Below, in pieces: positions 1-8,351 of a stretch of DNA of 33,805 nucleotides (position 1 is the stretch's first letter; each line of letters starts with the position of its first letter). The stretch is from Flavobacteriales bacterium. GTDB lineage: Bacteria > Bacteroidota > Bacteroidia > Flavobacteriales > BACL11. A program made the position numbers and the translations under genes. The notes below the pieces were generated by a model, which saw only the letters and a list, made by a program, of their open reading frames with translations, was not told where the DNA came from and did not search any database. The stretch is taken from the NCBI GenBank assembly GCA_014239655.1, contig JAAZYM010000020.1, forward strand, positions 1-33,805, given 5' to 3'.

Positions 1-1510
1 TAAATTTTGGCTTTCTGAGCTATCTAAAGCCTTATCTAATCAGAAGTATGGATTTGTTGATGTTGATAAAGATTCTCCAACATATTTAGTTGAACATTCT
101 TCGCCAAATACAAATAAACCACTTCATTTAGGTCATATAAGAAATATTGTTTTAGGTTTTTCTGTTTCTGAGATTCTAAAAGCATCTGGTAAGAATGTTA
201 AGAAAGTACAGATAATTAATGATAGAGGAATTCATATCTGTAAGTCAATGGTTGCATGGGAAGAATTCGGAAAAAACGAAACACCGGAGACAACGGGTCT
301 AAAGGGAGACCATCTAGTTGGTAAGTATTATGTGAAATTTGATCAGCAATATAAATTAGAAGTCGCTGATCTAGTAGGAAAGGGAATTGAACGAAAAGAA
401 GCAGAAGAAACAGCTCCAATATTAATGAAAGCGCAAGAGATGCTTTTGAAATGGGAAGAAAAAGATGAAGATGTCATAGCTTTATGGAAAAAGATGAATA
501 ATTGGGTTTATGATGGTTTTGATAAGACTTATAAAAGACTTGGAGTTGACTTTGATAAGAATTATTATGAGAGCGATACATATTTACTTGGAAAAGAAGT
601 TGTGAAGAATGGTCTTGATAGTGGGGTCTTTTATAAGAAAGATGATGGGTCAGTTTGGATAGATTTATCTGATGAAGGTTTAGATGAGAAGATTGTATTA
701 CGATCTGATGGTACAGCAGTTTATATGACTCAAGATATTGGTACTGCTATAAAAAGACATGAAGATTTTAGTTTCTCTAATATGATTTATACAGTGGGGA
801 ATGAGCAGGATTATCATTTTAAGGTTTTGTTTTTGATTTTGGAAAAACTTGGGTATAGCTGGGCTAAAAGTTGTTATCATCTATCATATGGAATGGTTGA
901 TCTTCCAAGTGGAAAAATGAAATCTAGAGAGGGAACTGTAGTTGATGCTGATGATATAATGGAAGATATGTATCAGAGCGCAAAAAATATTGCTAAGGAA
1001 CTTGGAAAGATTGATAATATTAGTGAGGATGAGGCAAAAGATTTATATGAGACAGTTGGGATGGGAGCATTAAAGTATTTTATGTTAAAAGTAGATCCTA
1101 AAAAAAGAATGTTATTTGATCCCAAAGAAAGTATTGATTTTAATGGGCATACAGCTCCTTTTATTCAATATACTTATGCACGAATTCAATCAATTTTACG
1201 TAAAAACACCAATGATATTAAGATTATTGAAGATATAGAGATTACTGATAAGGAAAGGGAGTTAATTAAATTGCTTTTAGGATTCCCTAAATTAATTCAA
1301 GACTCTGCTAATTCTTTTAGTCCTGCATTAGTTGCAAATTATATATATGATCTTGTGAAAGAGTATAATAGCTACTATCAATTAACATCAGTATTAGGTG
1401 CTGAATCAGACACATTAATTAGTTTTAGAGTAGCATTATCTAAGAAGACTTCAGAAATTATAAAAACGGGTATGTCTTTATTAGGTATTCAGGTCCCAGA
1501 AAGAATGTAA
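1..1510 (+). CDS. argS: Arginine--tRNA ligase, 3' part (cut by window start)
   Basis: Class I aminoacyl-tRNA synthetase that charges tRNA-Arg in the cytoplasm. The reading frame is open from base 2, so the true start lies outside the window. The frame upstream of the first internal ATG (248) is clearly coding: it carries the HIGH-type signature HLGH at 125-136, preceded by SSPNTNKP, which is typical of ArgRS. The KMSKS-equivalent GKMKSREGT lies near 910-935, and the C-terminal DALR-type anticodon-binding region (roughly 1150-1507) ends in the usual PERM. Calling the start at 248 would remove the ATP-binding motif and is wrong. The gene is followed by an 85-bp gap before the channel gene. Identity is secure; only the N-terminal end is missing. 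Confidence 0.97.
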   Translation, partial: KFWLSELSKALSNQKYGFVDVDKDSPTYLVEHSSPNTNKPLHLGHIRNIVLGFSVSEILKASGKNVKKVQIINDRGIHICKSMVAWEEFGKNETPETTGLKGDHLVGKYYVKFDQQYKLEVADLVGKGIERKEAEETAPILMKAQEMLLKWEEKDEDVIALWKKMNNWVYDGFDKTYKRLGVDFDKNYYESDTYLLGKEVVKNGLDSGVFYKKDDGSVWIDLSDEGLDEKIVLRSDGTAVYMTQDIGTAIKRHEDFSFSNMIYTVGNEQDYHFKVLFLILEKLGYSWAKSCYHLSYGMVDLPSGKMKSREGTVVDADDIMEDMYQSAKNIAKELGKIDNISEDEAKDLYETVGMGALKYFMLKVDPKKRMLFDPKESIDFNGHTAPFIQYTYARIQSILRKNTNDIKIIEDIEITDKERELIKLLLGFPKLIQDSANSFSPALVANYIYDLVKEYNSYYQLTSVLGAESDTLISFRVALSKKTSEIIKTGMSLLGIQVPERM

Positions 1511-1561
1511 ATTGTTATTAAAGAGAATAATAGACATGTCAAAAAAAAACTTAAAAAACAC

Positions 1562-1583
1562 GTATAATTTAAAAAAATTATAC
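1562..1583. repeat. Perfect 9-bp inverted repeat upstream of the channel gene
   Basis: The arms GTATAATTT (1562-1570) and AAATTATAC (1575-1583) are perfect reverse complements separated by AAAA. The right arm overlaps the first bases of the putative -7 element at 1581. It could be an operator, a weak argS terminator hairpin or a chance AT-rich palindrome. There is no GC-rich stem or clear T-tract. Confidence 0.5.
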
Positions 1584-1588
1584 ATTTG
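1581..1588 (+). promoter_or_regulatory. Putative -7 element of the ion-channel gene
   Basis: TACATTTG fits the Bacteroidota -7 consensus TAnnTTTG and ends 7 bases before the ATG at 1596, so the message would be almost leaderless. No TTTG is seen at the expected -33 distance. Confidence 0.4.
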
Positions 1589-1595
1589 TTAAGTT

Positions 1596-2402
1596 ATGAC
1601 TAAAGAAAGAATACATCAAATTATTTTTGAGGCTGATACACCTAAAGGGAAAGCTTTTGATATTGGATTGCTAATAGCAATATTACTGTCAGTATTAGTT
1701 GTTATGCTTGAAAGTGTTGACTCAATTAATCAAGAGTATGAGACATTACTTCGTGCCTTAGAATGGGGTTTTACGATTCTTTTTACTATTGAATATTTTT
1801 TGAGAATTTATTCAATAAATAAATCAACGAAATATATTTTCTCCACTATGGGTATTATTGATTTATTAGCGATTTTACCTACATATTTGATTTTTATTAT
1901 TCCAAGTTTGCATACTCTAACTGTTATAAGAGTAGTTAGGATTATAAGGATCTTTAGAGTGTTTAAACTTAAAAGATATATCAGGGGTGCTTATACAATG
2001 CAGATTGCATTAAGAAAATCTATCCCTAAAATAACCGTATTTCTTTTATCAGTTTTATTACTGATTATTATTCTTGGAGCGATCATGTATATAATTGAAG
2101 GAGAATGGGGTGGTAATCCAGACTTTCAAGATATTCCAAATTCAATTTATTGGTCAATTGTTACCTTAACTACTGTAGGTTATGGGAATGTTGTGCCTGT
2201 TACCGTAACGGGAAAAATAATTGCTTCTATTATTATGCTTTTGGGATACGGAATAATTGCTGTGCCTACTGGGATAATTACTGCTGGAATTGTTAAAACA
2301 AACAAAAATATTTCTACACAAGCATGTATTAATTGTTCTAAAGAAGGTCATGATGATGATGCAGAGTGTTGTAAATATTGTGGTTCACAAATTCATAATT
2401 AA
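1596..2402 (+). CDS. Voltage-gated-type potassium channel / ion transporter with C-terminal zinc ribbon
   Basis: Six-segment K+-selective channel of the inner membrane, 268 aa. Hydrophobic segments S1 to S4 occupy about residues 20-125. S4 has arginines every third residue (R112, R115, R118, R121), the voltage-sensor pattern. The pore helix is followed by the selectivity filter TVGYG at 193-197 and an S6 segment at about 206-233. After S6 there is no RCK domain; instead the last 25 residues hold two CxxC pairs (C244/C247 and C259/C262) that look like a small zinc ribbon facing the cytoplasm. The family is common in Bacteroidota genomes. The physiological trigger is not visible. The gene stands alone between argS and addA and has its own putative promoter. 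Identity as a channel is secure; gating by voltage or by the zinc ribbon is inference. Confidence 0.93.
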   Translation: MTKERIHQIIFEADTPKGKAFDIGLLIAILLSVLVVMLESVDSINQEYETLLRALEWGFTILFTIEYFLRIYSINKSTKYIFSTMGIIDLLAILPTYLIFIIPSLHTLTVIRVVRIIRIFRVFKLKRYIRGAYTMQIALRKSIPKITVFLLSVLLLIIILGAIMYIIEGEWGGNPDFQDIPNSIYWSIVTLTTVGYGNVVPVTVTGKIIASIIMLLGYGIIAVPTGIITAGIVKTNKNISTQACINCSKEGHDDDAECCKYCGSQIHN

Positions 2403-2412
2403 TTTATGAATT
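2390..2412. repeat. 9-bp inverted repeat containing the channel stop codon
   Basis: AATTCATAA (2390-2398) and TTATGAATT (2404-2412) are perfect reverse complements around a 5-base centre; the stop codon TAA of the channel gene (2400-2402) lies in the loop. It is a possible AT-rich terminator hairpin, but no T-run follows it. Confidence 0.45.
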
Positions 2413-2445
2413 CCTTATAAAATTATCCTAATTTAAACACTGCAA

Positions 2446-5400
2446 GTGAAAAATTTTGTTGTTTATAGATCATCTGCAGGTTCTGGGAAAACATATTCTT
2501 TAGCTGTTAATTATATTTCAATTGCAATTGGTAAATATGCTTATCAAAGGGATTATTACAAAAAGATTTTAGCAATTACATTTACTAATAAAGCAGCAAA
2601 AGAGATGAAGGAGCGAGTCCTTCATTATTTAATGATATTATCTCAAGAAAATGATATTGATAATATTTTGCAAGAAGTAATTAATAAAACAAATCTATCA
2701 GAGAATGAAATTTTTACAAATTCTAAGAAAATTTATTCTCATATAATTCACAATTATTCTGACTTAGGTATTCAGACAATTGATAAGTTCACATATAAAA
2801 TCGTTAAAACATTTTCGTCTGATTTAGGTGTGTCTAGAGATTTTGATTTAGAATTAGATAGTGCTAAGATTATTCAACCAGTGGTTGCTTTGTTAATTAG
2901 TAAGATCTCAAATAACAATAGGTCGCTTTCTAATTTATTAGTTGATTTTTCATTGCAAAAAATTAATGATGGAAATAGTAATGAAATACAATCTGATTTA
3001 GAGAATTTCTGCAAGCATCTTTTTATTGAGGGATCGGATGATTTATTAGTTAATAATTCTGTTTTAATTAAAGACTCAATTAAGGTAAAAGACGAATTAT
3101 TTAAAGCCAAAGAGGAGTGCTTGAGGCAGGTCTCATTATTAGGGCAGAAGGTGTCTCAATTTTTCTTAGAACATAATCTTTCTCAAGATCATTTTATTCG
3201 TGGGACTTTCTATAATTTATTTACTAAGAAGTTGTTAAGTAAGAAATATAAAGATTGGATTCCAACAGAATCATTAATTACAAATATTAATGATGGGATA
3301 TGGTATAAAAAGACTCTTGATCAAGAGTCTAAGTTAGAGATTGATCAAAATCAGATTGTATTGAAAGATTTTTTTGATGAATTATTAATGCTCTTAAAAG
3401 ATTATATAACATTAGATTCTATTCTAAAGAAGATATATCCATCATTAATTATTAATGAATTAATAAAGGAAGTAGATACGTATAAAAAAGAACATAATAT
3501 TCAGCATATTTCATCTTTTAACAGGCAGATTCATGAACTTGTAACGAATCAGACATCTTCTTTTATTTTTGAGCGATTAGGAGAGAGATATAGTCATTTT
3601 TTAATTGATGAATTTCAAGACACCTCCTTACTTCAGTGGCAAAATTTACTACCATTAATTACTGACTCTTTAGATTTTGGAAGATCTATAGTGGTTGGAG
3701 ATGGAAAACAATCTATTTATAGATGGAGAGCAGGAGAAGTGGAACAGTTTTTAGAATTACCAAAGATATTTAAGGGAAAGAATCTCGCATACTTATCTGA
3801 TTGGCAAGCAAAATTAAACAATCACTATACTGTTGAATCTTTACAAGAGAATTTCAGAAGTAAAAAAGAAATAATAAATTTTAATAATGAGTTCTTTTCT
3901 AAACTAAAGAAAGTTTTACCAGAAGAATTAATAGATATTTATAATCATCATAATCAGAGCTCAACATATGCTGATGATGGTGGATATGTTCATATAGAGT
4001 TATTTGAAGGAATAGACTATAAGAAGGATGTTTTAGCTTCTATTGTAGATGAGATAAACGATCTAATTAATGAAAGTAATTATCGATATAAGGATATAGC
4101 TGTTTTATGTAATACACATGAGAATATTTCTGAAGTTGCAGAGCACTTAAGCTTATCTTCTATTCCAATTGTTTCTAATGAAGGCTTGCTAATTTCAAAA
4201 TCAGAGAAAGTGAGAGTTATTATTTCTTTTGTTAAGTATCTTAAGAATATTGATGATGATATAGCAAAAGCTTCGATCATTACTTATTTGTATTCATTGG
4301 GTTTATTTAATGAGGACATCCATGTGTTAAATCTAGGATTGCATGATGATAATATTTTTATGGCTATGCTCAAGAAGATTAATATAGATATTGACGTTTA
4401 TGACTTGTTACAACTCTCTCTCTATGAAATGATAGTTGAGATTATTAGTTGCTTAAATCTTAAGAATGATATTTATATTGATTTTTTTACAGATTTAGTA
4501 CATAATTATTCTCAGAAGAATCTTAATAACATCTCAGATTTTCTTAATTGGTGGGATGATGTTAAGGGTAAAAAAACTATAACAATTTCTGAAGATTTAG
4601 ACGCGGTTAAATTAATGACTATACATAAGTCTAAGGGGCTAGCTTTTAAAATTGTTTTTATTCCGTTTAATTGGGAATCAGATAGTAGAGTAAAAAGAGA
4701 AATCTGGGTAGAAAACAATCATTCTATATCTAAAGGGTTGCAATATTCATTGATAAATCAAAATAAGAATTTAGCGTTATCTCATTTTAAGAATCAGTAT
4801 GAAAGAGAAAAGGCATTATTGATTTTAGATAATTTAAATAAGCTATATGTGGCATCTACAAGAGCTGTTGATTCATTGTATATTTTATCAAAATCGTTGA
4901 ATAAAAATTCCGGAAATAGTATTTCTTTGAATTCTTTTTTATCACATTTTAGTAAAGAATATCCCTTTATTTTGGGAGAAAAAACTAGGGTAGAGAAGGA
5001 AAATATTCCCTCAGATAATATCTTCTATAATGATTACACTGAAAAGTGTAAATGGAAAGATATACTTTCATTAAAGAATTCGTCATTGGAGTTTTGGGAT
5101 GTTGAAGATCATAACAATAAGAAAGATTGGGGAAAATTACTGCATTATGCATTGTCTAAGATATATTTTATAGGCCAAGAAGATACTGTTATTAATGATT
5201 TGTATAATCAAGGTAAGTGTAGTTATGCGGAGAAAAATAAGCTTCATTTAGAAGTTAATGAATTGTTTTCATTGCCAGATATACAAGGTTTTTTCTCTGA
5301 TGATTGGGAGGTAAAAACAGAGAAAGAGATTCTTATGCCAGATGGGAGAACATATATTCCTGATCGTTTACTTATTAAGGATAATAAAGTTGTTATAGTA

Positions 5401-5541
5401 GATTATAAGACAGGAGAGATTGATATTAAGCATAATAATCAGATAATAAATTATGCAGATGCATTGACTCAAATGGGATATAAGAATATTAGTAAATATT
5501 TAATTTATACAAGTCACAAAGAAAAAGTGTATAAGATATGA
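2446..5541 (+). CDS. addA: AddA/RecB-like UvrD-family helicase with C-terminal nuclease domain
   Basis: Large subunit of an AddAB-type helicase-nuclease that resects double-strand breaks and feeds RecA. 1031 aa, GTG start at 2446. The Walker A motif SAGSGKT is at residues 10-16 (K15), Walker B LIDEFQDTS near 386-394, the motif III segment GDGKQSIYRW near 418-427, motif V with MTIHKSKG near 722, and motif VI YVASTRA near 799. The C-terminal PD-(D/E)XK nuclease shows LLHYAL near 898, PDRLLI near 967 and VDYKTG near 985. Its stop overlaps the next start (ATGA at 5538-5541), so the two subunits are translationally coupled, as expected for partners. Family membership is certain; the addA name rests on this partner and on the nuclease domain rather than on a full alignment. 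Confidence 0.92.
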   Translation: MKNFVVYRSSAGSGKTYSLAVNYISIAIGKYAYQRDYYKKILAITFTNKAAKEMKERVLHYLMILSQENDIDNILQEVINKTNLSENEIFTNSKKIYSHIIHNYSDLGIQTIDKFTYKIVKTFSSDLGVSRDFDLELDSAKIIQPVVALLISKISNNNRSLSNLLVDFSLQKINDGNSNEIQSDLENFCKHLFIEGSDDLLVNNSVLIKDSIKVKDELFKAKEECLRQVSLLGQKVSQFFLEHNLSQDHFIRGTFYNLFTKKLLSKKYKDWIPTESLITNINDGIWYKKTLDQESKLEIDQNQIVLKDFFDELLMLLKDYITLDSILKKIYPSLIINELIKEVDTYKKEHNIQHISSFNRQIHELVTNQTSSFIFERLGERYSHFLIDEFQDTSLLQWQNLLPLITDSLDFGRSIVVGDGKQSIYRWRAGEVEQFLELPKIFKGKNLAYLSDWQAKLNNHYTVESLQENFRSKKEIINFNNEFFSKLKKVLPEELIDIYNHHNQSSTYADDGGYVHIELFEGIDYKKDVLASIVDEINDLINESNYRYKDIAVLCNTHENISEVAEHLSLSSIPIVSNEGLLISKSEKVRVIISFVKYLKNIDDDIAKASIITYLYSLGLFNEDIHVLNLGLHDDNIFMAMLKKINIDIDVYDLLQLSLYEMIVEIISCLNLKNDIYIDFFTDLVHNYSQKNLNNISDFLNWWDDVKGKKTITISEDLDAVKLMTIHKSKGLAFKIVFIPFNWESDSRVKREIWVENNHSISKGLQYSLINQNKNLALSHFKNQYEREKALLILDNLNKLYVASTRAVDSLYILSKSLNKNSGNSISLNSFLSHFSKEYPFILGEKTRVEKENIPSDNIFYNDYTEKCKWKDILSLKNSSLEFWDVEDHNNKKDWGKLLHYALSKIYFIGQEDTVINDLYNQGKCSYAEKNKLHLEVNELFSLPDIQGFFSDDWEVKTEKEILMPDGRTYIPDRLLIKDNKVVIVDYKTGEIDIKHNNQIINYADALTQMGYKNISKYLIYTSHKEKVYKI

Positions 5542-8294
5542 AGCCATTTCTTGAAAAGATAGCGGATCGTTTAGTGCTAAAATTTCCAAATCGGATGGAA
5601 GATGTAGCTATTGTTTTACCTAGTAAAAGAGCTGTTGTCTTTTTTAAATATTATTTATCTAAAAATATTTCAAAGCCAATTTTTTTACCAAAATTTTATT
5701 CAATTGAAGAGTTTATAGAAGATATTTCAGGGTTAAATGTGATTGATAATGTTTCATTACAATTTGAGTTGTATCAGAGTTATTTAGGGGGTTCTAATAA
5801 GAATAAAGATTCATTTAATGAGTTTTTGAATTGGGGTTCTGTTTTATTGCATGACTTTAATGATATAGATACTAACATGGTTGATTCAGAATCATTATTT
5901 AAGAATTTAACAAATGTTAAGGAGTTGGAAAATTGGAATGTAGATAACTGGAGTTTTTCAAATGAAAATTTAACTAATATTCAGAAGGATTATGTTAGTT
6001 TTTTCAATTCTATGTTTTCTGTCTATAATCATTTCACTCATGTTTTATTGGAAAAGAAATCTGCATATCAAGGTCTGGCTAATAGGATAGCAGCACAGAG
6101 AATTAGTTCAGCTGATTTTTCATTTGAGAAGGTATGGTTTGTTGGACTTAATGCTCTAACCACCTCTCAACATATAATTATAGATAATCTTAAGCAAAGA
6201 GATATTGCTAGAGTTTTTTGGGATGCTGATGAGTATTATTTTAACAATTCAGATCATGAAGCAGGATATTTTCTAAAGCAGCAAGAAGATAAATGGTCAG
6301 AGATAGACTTTGAAGGAGTAGGCAATTACTTTTCTAAACCAAAGAAGAAATTTCAAGTTTTTGCATGTCCTCAGAATATTGCACAGACACAGGTAATGTC
6401 ACAAGTTTTGTCCGAATTAGATAAAAAGGATCTTAATAATAATACAGCAATCATTTTAGCAGACGAGAACTTATTGTTTCCTGTTCTAAATCACATCCCC
6501 CAGTCAGTTGACAAACTAAATGTGACAATGGGAAGTCCTTTCAAAAACACACCCTTCTTTTCATTTATAAATTCATTTCTATTAATGAATTTAGGATATT
6601 TAAAATATAATAAGAAAAGATTTTATTATAAGGATTTATTTCAGTTTATAGATGATCCTTATTTTAGAAAAATAATTGATAATGAAAGTGTAAGGAAGCT
6701 AAAAGATTATATTACTCATAATAATATCGTATTTATTTCATCTCAAGAGATAAATGATTGTTTGAATAAAGATATTGTTCATGATATTTTTGATGTTAAA
6801 GATAAGATAGAGGAAGTAGTAAAGCAATTAAGGTTATTGGTCTCAATATTGAGATTATCTATTACTAAGAAGAAAGCTACAATAGATTCTGAGATTTTAT
6901 TAATATTTAGTGATTGTGTTGCAGTTCTTGAAAGGCTTTTTAATGAATATGCATATAAGATAGATATGCAAACATTTATTGCTATAATAAAACAATTAGT
7001 TGCTAAAGAGATTATCCCTTTTAAAGGGGAACCTCTTGAAGGAGTTCAGTTAATGGGAATTTTGGAAAGTAGAACCTTGGATTTTAAGAATATTATTATG
7101 CTAGGTGTTAATGAAGGGTTGATTCCTAAGGGTAAGATGACAAGTTCATTTATTCCTTTTGAATTAAAGAAATATTTTAAGATTCCAACATACACTGAAA
7201 GAGATGCTGTTTTTTCATATCATTTTTATAGAATTTTACAAAGAGCACAACATATTACATTAACATATAATACAAAGGTTGACGACTTTGGTTTTGGTGA
7301 GAAAAGCAGGTTTATTACTCAGTTAATCTCTGAATATAAGACTAGTGAGATAAGTGAATATACGTTTCAAGAAAGGAGTATAGCGTTCCCTTTATTATTA
7401 GATCATATTATCAAAAACAAGGGGTTAGAGAAAGAGATTTTTAGATGGGCAAAAAAAGGAGCTTCACCCTCATCCTTAAATAAATTTAAAAAATGTAGGC
7501 TAGACTTTTATTATCATTATTTAGCAAATATCAGGGAAAATATTATTGTAGATGAATTTGCAGATAATAGTATAATGGGTAGTGCAATTCATTCTGTATT
7601 AGAGAAACATTATCCTACAGGAAGAATAGTGGCGTCAAACCTTAAAGACATTACACCTGTGGTTATTAGATCTATTTCGCAGTATTATCAAGAAAATTTA
7701 TCTAAGAATAATTATAATGAAGGAAAGAATTATCTTTCATTAAAAGTGGCTGAGAAATTAATTGTTGGTTTTTTAAAATATGAGACCTTAATATTAGAGG
7801 AAGGTGCTGAAGTTGAAATTATATATAAAGAACAAGAGTTGTCTTATAATTTACAAGTTGAAGATATTTGTTTTAGGTTAGTTGGTAATGTTGACAGGGT
7901 AGATATATATAATGGTACATTGCGAATTATTGATTACAAATCGGGTAAGGCTATATTAGATGAAGATTTGAGTTTTAAAAATTGGGATGAAATTGCAGAC
8001 AATCCAGAAAAAGACAAGTTATTTCAGGTACTTATGTATGCGTATTTATTTTTAAAGAATAATCCTAAATATATTAATACAGATGTTATAGCTGGAATTT
8101 TTTCATTTAGAAATCTTGATAATGGGTTGCAGATTGCAGAAAAAGAAGGGAAATTAATTTTTGATAATAATACTTTAGATGCTTTTGAGGAGCAGCTAAT
8201 CCGTATTATTAAGAGAATAGTTAATGAAGACTTTTTTGCTAATGAGGATGTTAGTAAATGTAAGTTTTGTAGCCATATAGATATTTTTAATTAG
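5538..8294 (+). CDS. addB: AddB-like PD-(D/E)XK nuclease subunit
   Basis: Second subunit of the helicase-nuclease, 918 aa. The N-terminus (IVLPSKRAVVFF) corresponds to the helicase-like fold but lacks a Walker A motif, as in many non-Firmicute AddB-like proteins, so this half is probably a non-motor scaffold that reads DNA. The nuclease domain is at the C-terminus: GSAIHSVLEKHY near 690-700, D786 in GNVDRVD, then IIDYKSG (D799, K801). AddB nucleases carry a 4Fe-4S cluster built from one cysteine before the nuclease core and three after it. Here C653 (FKKCRLDFYYHY) and C908/C911 (CKFC) are present, but the protein ends seven residues after C911 without a further cysteine. It overlaps addA by four bases. 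Function is secure at the level of DNA end processing; the state of the cluster is open. Confidence 0.9.
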   Translation: MKPFLEKIADRLVLKFPNRMEDVAIVLPSKRAVVFFKYYLSKNISKPIFLPKFYSIEEFIEDISGLNVIDNVSLQFELYQSYLGGSNKNKDSFNEFLNWGSVLLHDFNDIDTNMVDSESLFKNLTNVKELENWNVDNWSFSNENLTNIQKDYVSFFNSMFSVYNHFTHVLLEKKSAYQGLANRIAAQRISSADFSFEKVWFVGLNALTTSQHIIIDNLKQRDIARVFWDADEYYFNNSDHEAGYFLKQQEDKWSEIDFEGVGNYFSKPKKKFQVFACPQNIAQTQVMSQVLSELDKKDLNNNTAIILADENLLFPVLNHIPQSVDKLNVTMGSPFKNTPFFSFINSFLLMNLGYLKYNKKRFYYKDLFQFIDDPYFRKIIDNESVRKLKDYITHNNIVFISSQEINDCLNKDIVHDIFDVKDKIEEVVKQLRLLVSILRLSITKKKATIDSEILLIFSDCVAVLERLFNEYAYKIDMQTFIAIIKQLVAKEIIPFKGEPLEGVQLMGILESRTLDFKNIIMLGVNEGLIPKGKMTSSFIPFELKKYFKIPTYTERDAVFSYHFYRILQRAQHITLTYNTKVDDFGFGEKSRFITQLISEYKTSEISEYTFQERSIAFPLLLDHIIKNKGLEKEIFRWAKKGASPSSLNKFKKCRLDFYYHYLANIRENIIVDEFADNSIMGSAIHSVLEKHYPTGRIVASNLKDITPVVIRSISQYYQENLSKNNYNEGKNYLSLKVAEKLIVGFLKYETLILEEGAEVEIIYKEQELSYNLQVEDICFRLVGNVDRVDIYNGTLRIIDYKSGKAILDEDLSFKNWDEIADNPEKDKLFQVLMYAYLFLKNNPKYINTDVIAGIFSFRNLDNGLQIAEKEGKLIFDNNTLDAFEEQLIRIIKRIVNEDFFANEDVSKCKFCSHIDIFN

Positions 8295-8328
8295 TCAACA
8301 CAGTTATATATGGGCTTCAAAAAATGCA

Positions 8329-8336
8329 TATATTTG
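8329..8336 (+). promoter_or_regulatory. Putative -7 element of the C25 protease gene
   Basis: TATATTTG matches the Bacteroidota -7 consensus, 15 bases before the ATG at 8352. No clear TTTG is seen about 20 bases upstream. Confidence 0.4.
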
Positions 8337-8351
8337 TAGTAAATATTTTAT

